Under the pieces are notes generated by a model, which did not search any database, was not told the DNA's origin, and worked only from the letters and a program-made list of their open reading frames with translations. DNA of 7,186 nucleotides from Candidatus Undinarchaeales archaeon SRR5007147.bin71 (GTDB taxonomy: Archaea; Undinarchaeota; Undinarchaeia; Undinarchaeales; Undinarchaeaceae). Location: contig DVAE01000023.1 of assembly GCA_014189675.1 (NCBI GenBank), forward strand, positions 1 to 7,186, given 5' to 3'. The position numbers and the translations under genes are program-made. This document shows, in pieces, positions 6,400-7,186 of this stretch (position 1 is the first letter of the stretch; every line of letters begins with the position of its first letter).

Positions 6400-7039
6400 T
6401 CTGCTTCACCCTGTCTAAAACGTCTTTTGGATTTGTAACAGAGAAATCTGCACCTTCAATATCTCCGATGGAAATTGTCGCCATACCAAGCTCCTTTGCA
6501 GGAACTAAATCAGTATCTCTGTCGCCGACCATTATGCACTCTTCGGCTTTGAAGCCTGTGTTTTTGAGAGCGTGTAAAAATATTGCAGGATCGGGCTTCC
6601 TTTTTCCGACTTCCTCTGAGACAAATACGAACTCAAAATATTTTTCGATTTCTAGGTGGATTATCTTTTCCCACTGCTTTACAAGCTTGCCGTTTGTCAG
6701 TACGCAAAGTGTGTATTTTTTCCTGAGTTCCTCGAGCATTTCCGGGATTCCGTCAAAGGGCTTGATGTTTTTTTGCTTGCTTTCGTGATAGCTTATGACA
6801 CCGGCCGCAATTATTCTGCCGGCCATTTGAACCTGGCGCTCTTTCAGAAGTTCATTGAAATGTTTGTCATAATTGGAGCCTGTTTTCTCCACTATTTTGA
6901 GAAGGCTGTCATAGACTTCTTCCTCAGTTCCAGGAAGTCCTGCTTTTATCATTGCCGCAACAGAATTTCTGCGAGACTGCTCGACAAGCTTCCGTGTATC
7001 GAATAGCGTTCCGTCCAAATCGAAGAATATACATTTCAT
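6389..7039 (-). CDS. HAD-superfamily subfamily IA hydrolase (probable small-molecule phosphatase)
   Basis: The 216 residues from ATG 7039 contain all four HAD motifs. Motif I is FFDLDGT with nucleophile D7 and acid D9. Motif II is LTNG with T115/N116, motif III the lysine in GKRKPDP (K148), and motif IV VGDRDTD with D173 and D177. Residues about 15-90 form the helical cap, and SNYDKHFNELL and KQWEKI resemble an archaeal subgroup of predicted phosphatases. The substrate cannot be told from sequence; phosphoglycolate or a sugar phosphate are typical of the family. The start is 4 nt after the stop codon of the upstream gene, with no Shine-Dalgarno visible. The 3' end overlaps the Sua5 start by 11 nt, so it belongs to the same transcript. 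The link to t6A synthesis and methionine removal is probably only operon sharing. Confidence 0.92.
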   Translation of the reverse strand: MKCIFFDLDGTLFDTRKLVEQSRRNSVAAMIKAGLPGTEEEVYDSLLKIVEKTGSNYDKHFNELLKERQVQMAGRIIAAGVISYHESKQKNIKPFDGIPEMLEELRKKYTLCVLTNGKLVKQWEKIIHLEIEKYFEFVFVSEEVGKRKPDPAIFLHALKNTGFKAEECIMVGDRDTDLVPAKELGMATISIGDIEGADFSVTNPKDVLDRVKQIES

Positions 7040-7043
7040 TTTA

Positions 7044-7186
7044 TTAGCAAACTGTCCAGGATGGGCTATTTAGAAGCTCAGAGTACTGGTCTCTTGTTAT
7101 ACCGTCTTGGAAGGCGGCGGCGGCAGTTGTGTAACTTATTGCTGCAAGATAATTCTCCTGCTCAAATGCGTCTTTTGCTTTTTGGA
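7044..7186 (-). CDS. C-terminal end of an unrecognised helical protein (N-terminus beyond window)
   Basis: One minus-strand frame is open from the right edge to TAA at 7044-7046 and gives the last 46 residues; the other two frames contain stops. The segment begins QKAKDAFEQENYLAAISY, continues with an alanine-rich run and DGITRDQYSELL, and ends NSPSWTVC. It looks like a helical hairpin of the kind found at the ends of TPR-like, DUF357-like or HEPN-like proteins, but too little is present to choose and I do not recognise the gene. Its stop codon is 4 nt from the HAD start, so it is the upstream member of the same operon. Confidence 0.7.
   Translation of the reverse strand, partial: QKAKDAFEQENYLAAISYTTAAAAFQDGITRDQYSELLNSPSWTVC
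7064..7074 (-). promoter_or_regulatory. Possible internal TATA box ahead of the HAD gene
   Basis: CTTCTAAATAG on the minus strand is centred about 29 bp from ATG 7039, the spacing expected for leaderless archaeal transcripts, and the HAD gene has no Shine-Dalgarno. It lies inside the coding end of the upstream gene, so the match may be chance. Confidence 0.35.

Noticed and set aside
1-7186. tRNA, rRNA, CRISPR array or insertion sequence
   Set aside because: Nearly all sequence is accounted for by coding frames; I saw no cloverleaf, spaced repeat array or terminal inverted repeats with a transposase.

Overview
The window is a dense stretch of archaeal chromosome, probably from an uncultivated lineage and possibly a DPANN archaeon. 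The archaeal assignment rests on a two-ring CDC48/VAT AAA+ ATPase, a type II (archaeal/eukaryotic) methionine aminopeptidase, a histone-fold protein, and TATA-type promoter elements about 30 bp from start codons, some of them leaderless. The DPANN suggestion is inference from the gene style and cannot be settled here. I saw no RNA gene, insertion sequence or CRISPR array, and no gene-free stretch longer than about 120 bp.

Left part (1-1750, minus strand): two genes for surface proteins. The promoter-proximal one (1100-1699) carries a cohesin-type domain, one C-terminal membrane segment and a basic cytoplasmic tail. Its reading frame continues upstream of the first usable start codon with cohesin-like sequence and then meets two stops, so it looks 5'-truncated. 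Downstream, 1-1076 is a long open frame running off the left edge. It encodes an N-terminal membrane anchor, a Gly/Asp-rich linker, a Cys/Trp-rich module and a thrombospondin type 3 calcium-binding repeat. The two anchors would display both proteins on the outer face of the membrane.

Middle (1776-4376, plus strand): a leaderless-looking promoter drives a 90-residue ribbon-helix-helix-like protein. Its stop codon overlaps by one base the start codon of the 762-residue CDC48 ATPase, so the two are probably translationally coupled. CDC48 converges on the next gene with a 22-bp gap.

Right part (4399-7186, minus strand): in transcription order, the C-terminal end of an unrecognised helical protein, a HAD-family phosphatase, a YrdC/Sua5 threonylcarbamoyl-AMP synthase (TTG start, overlapping the HAD gene) and a type II methionine aminopeptidase (one-base overlap with Sua5). 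These form a tight operon. The histone-fold gene follows with its own TATA box and Shine-Dalgarno site. The theme is information processing and protein quality control: t6A tRNA modification, N-terminal methionine removal, protein unfolding and chromatin. The surface pair at the left is the accessory element.
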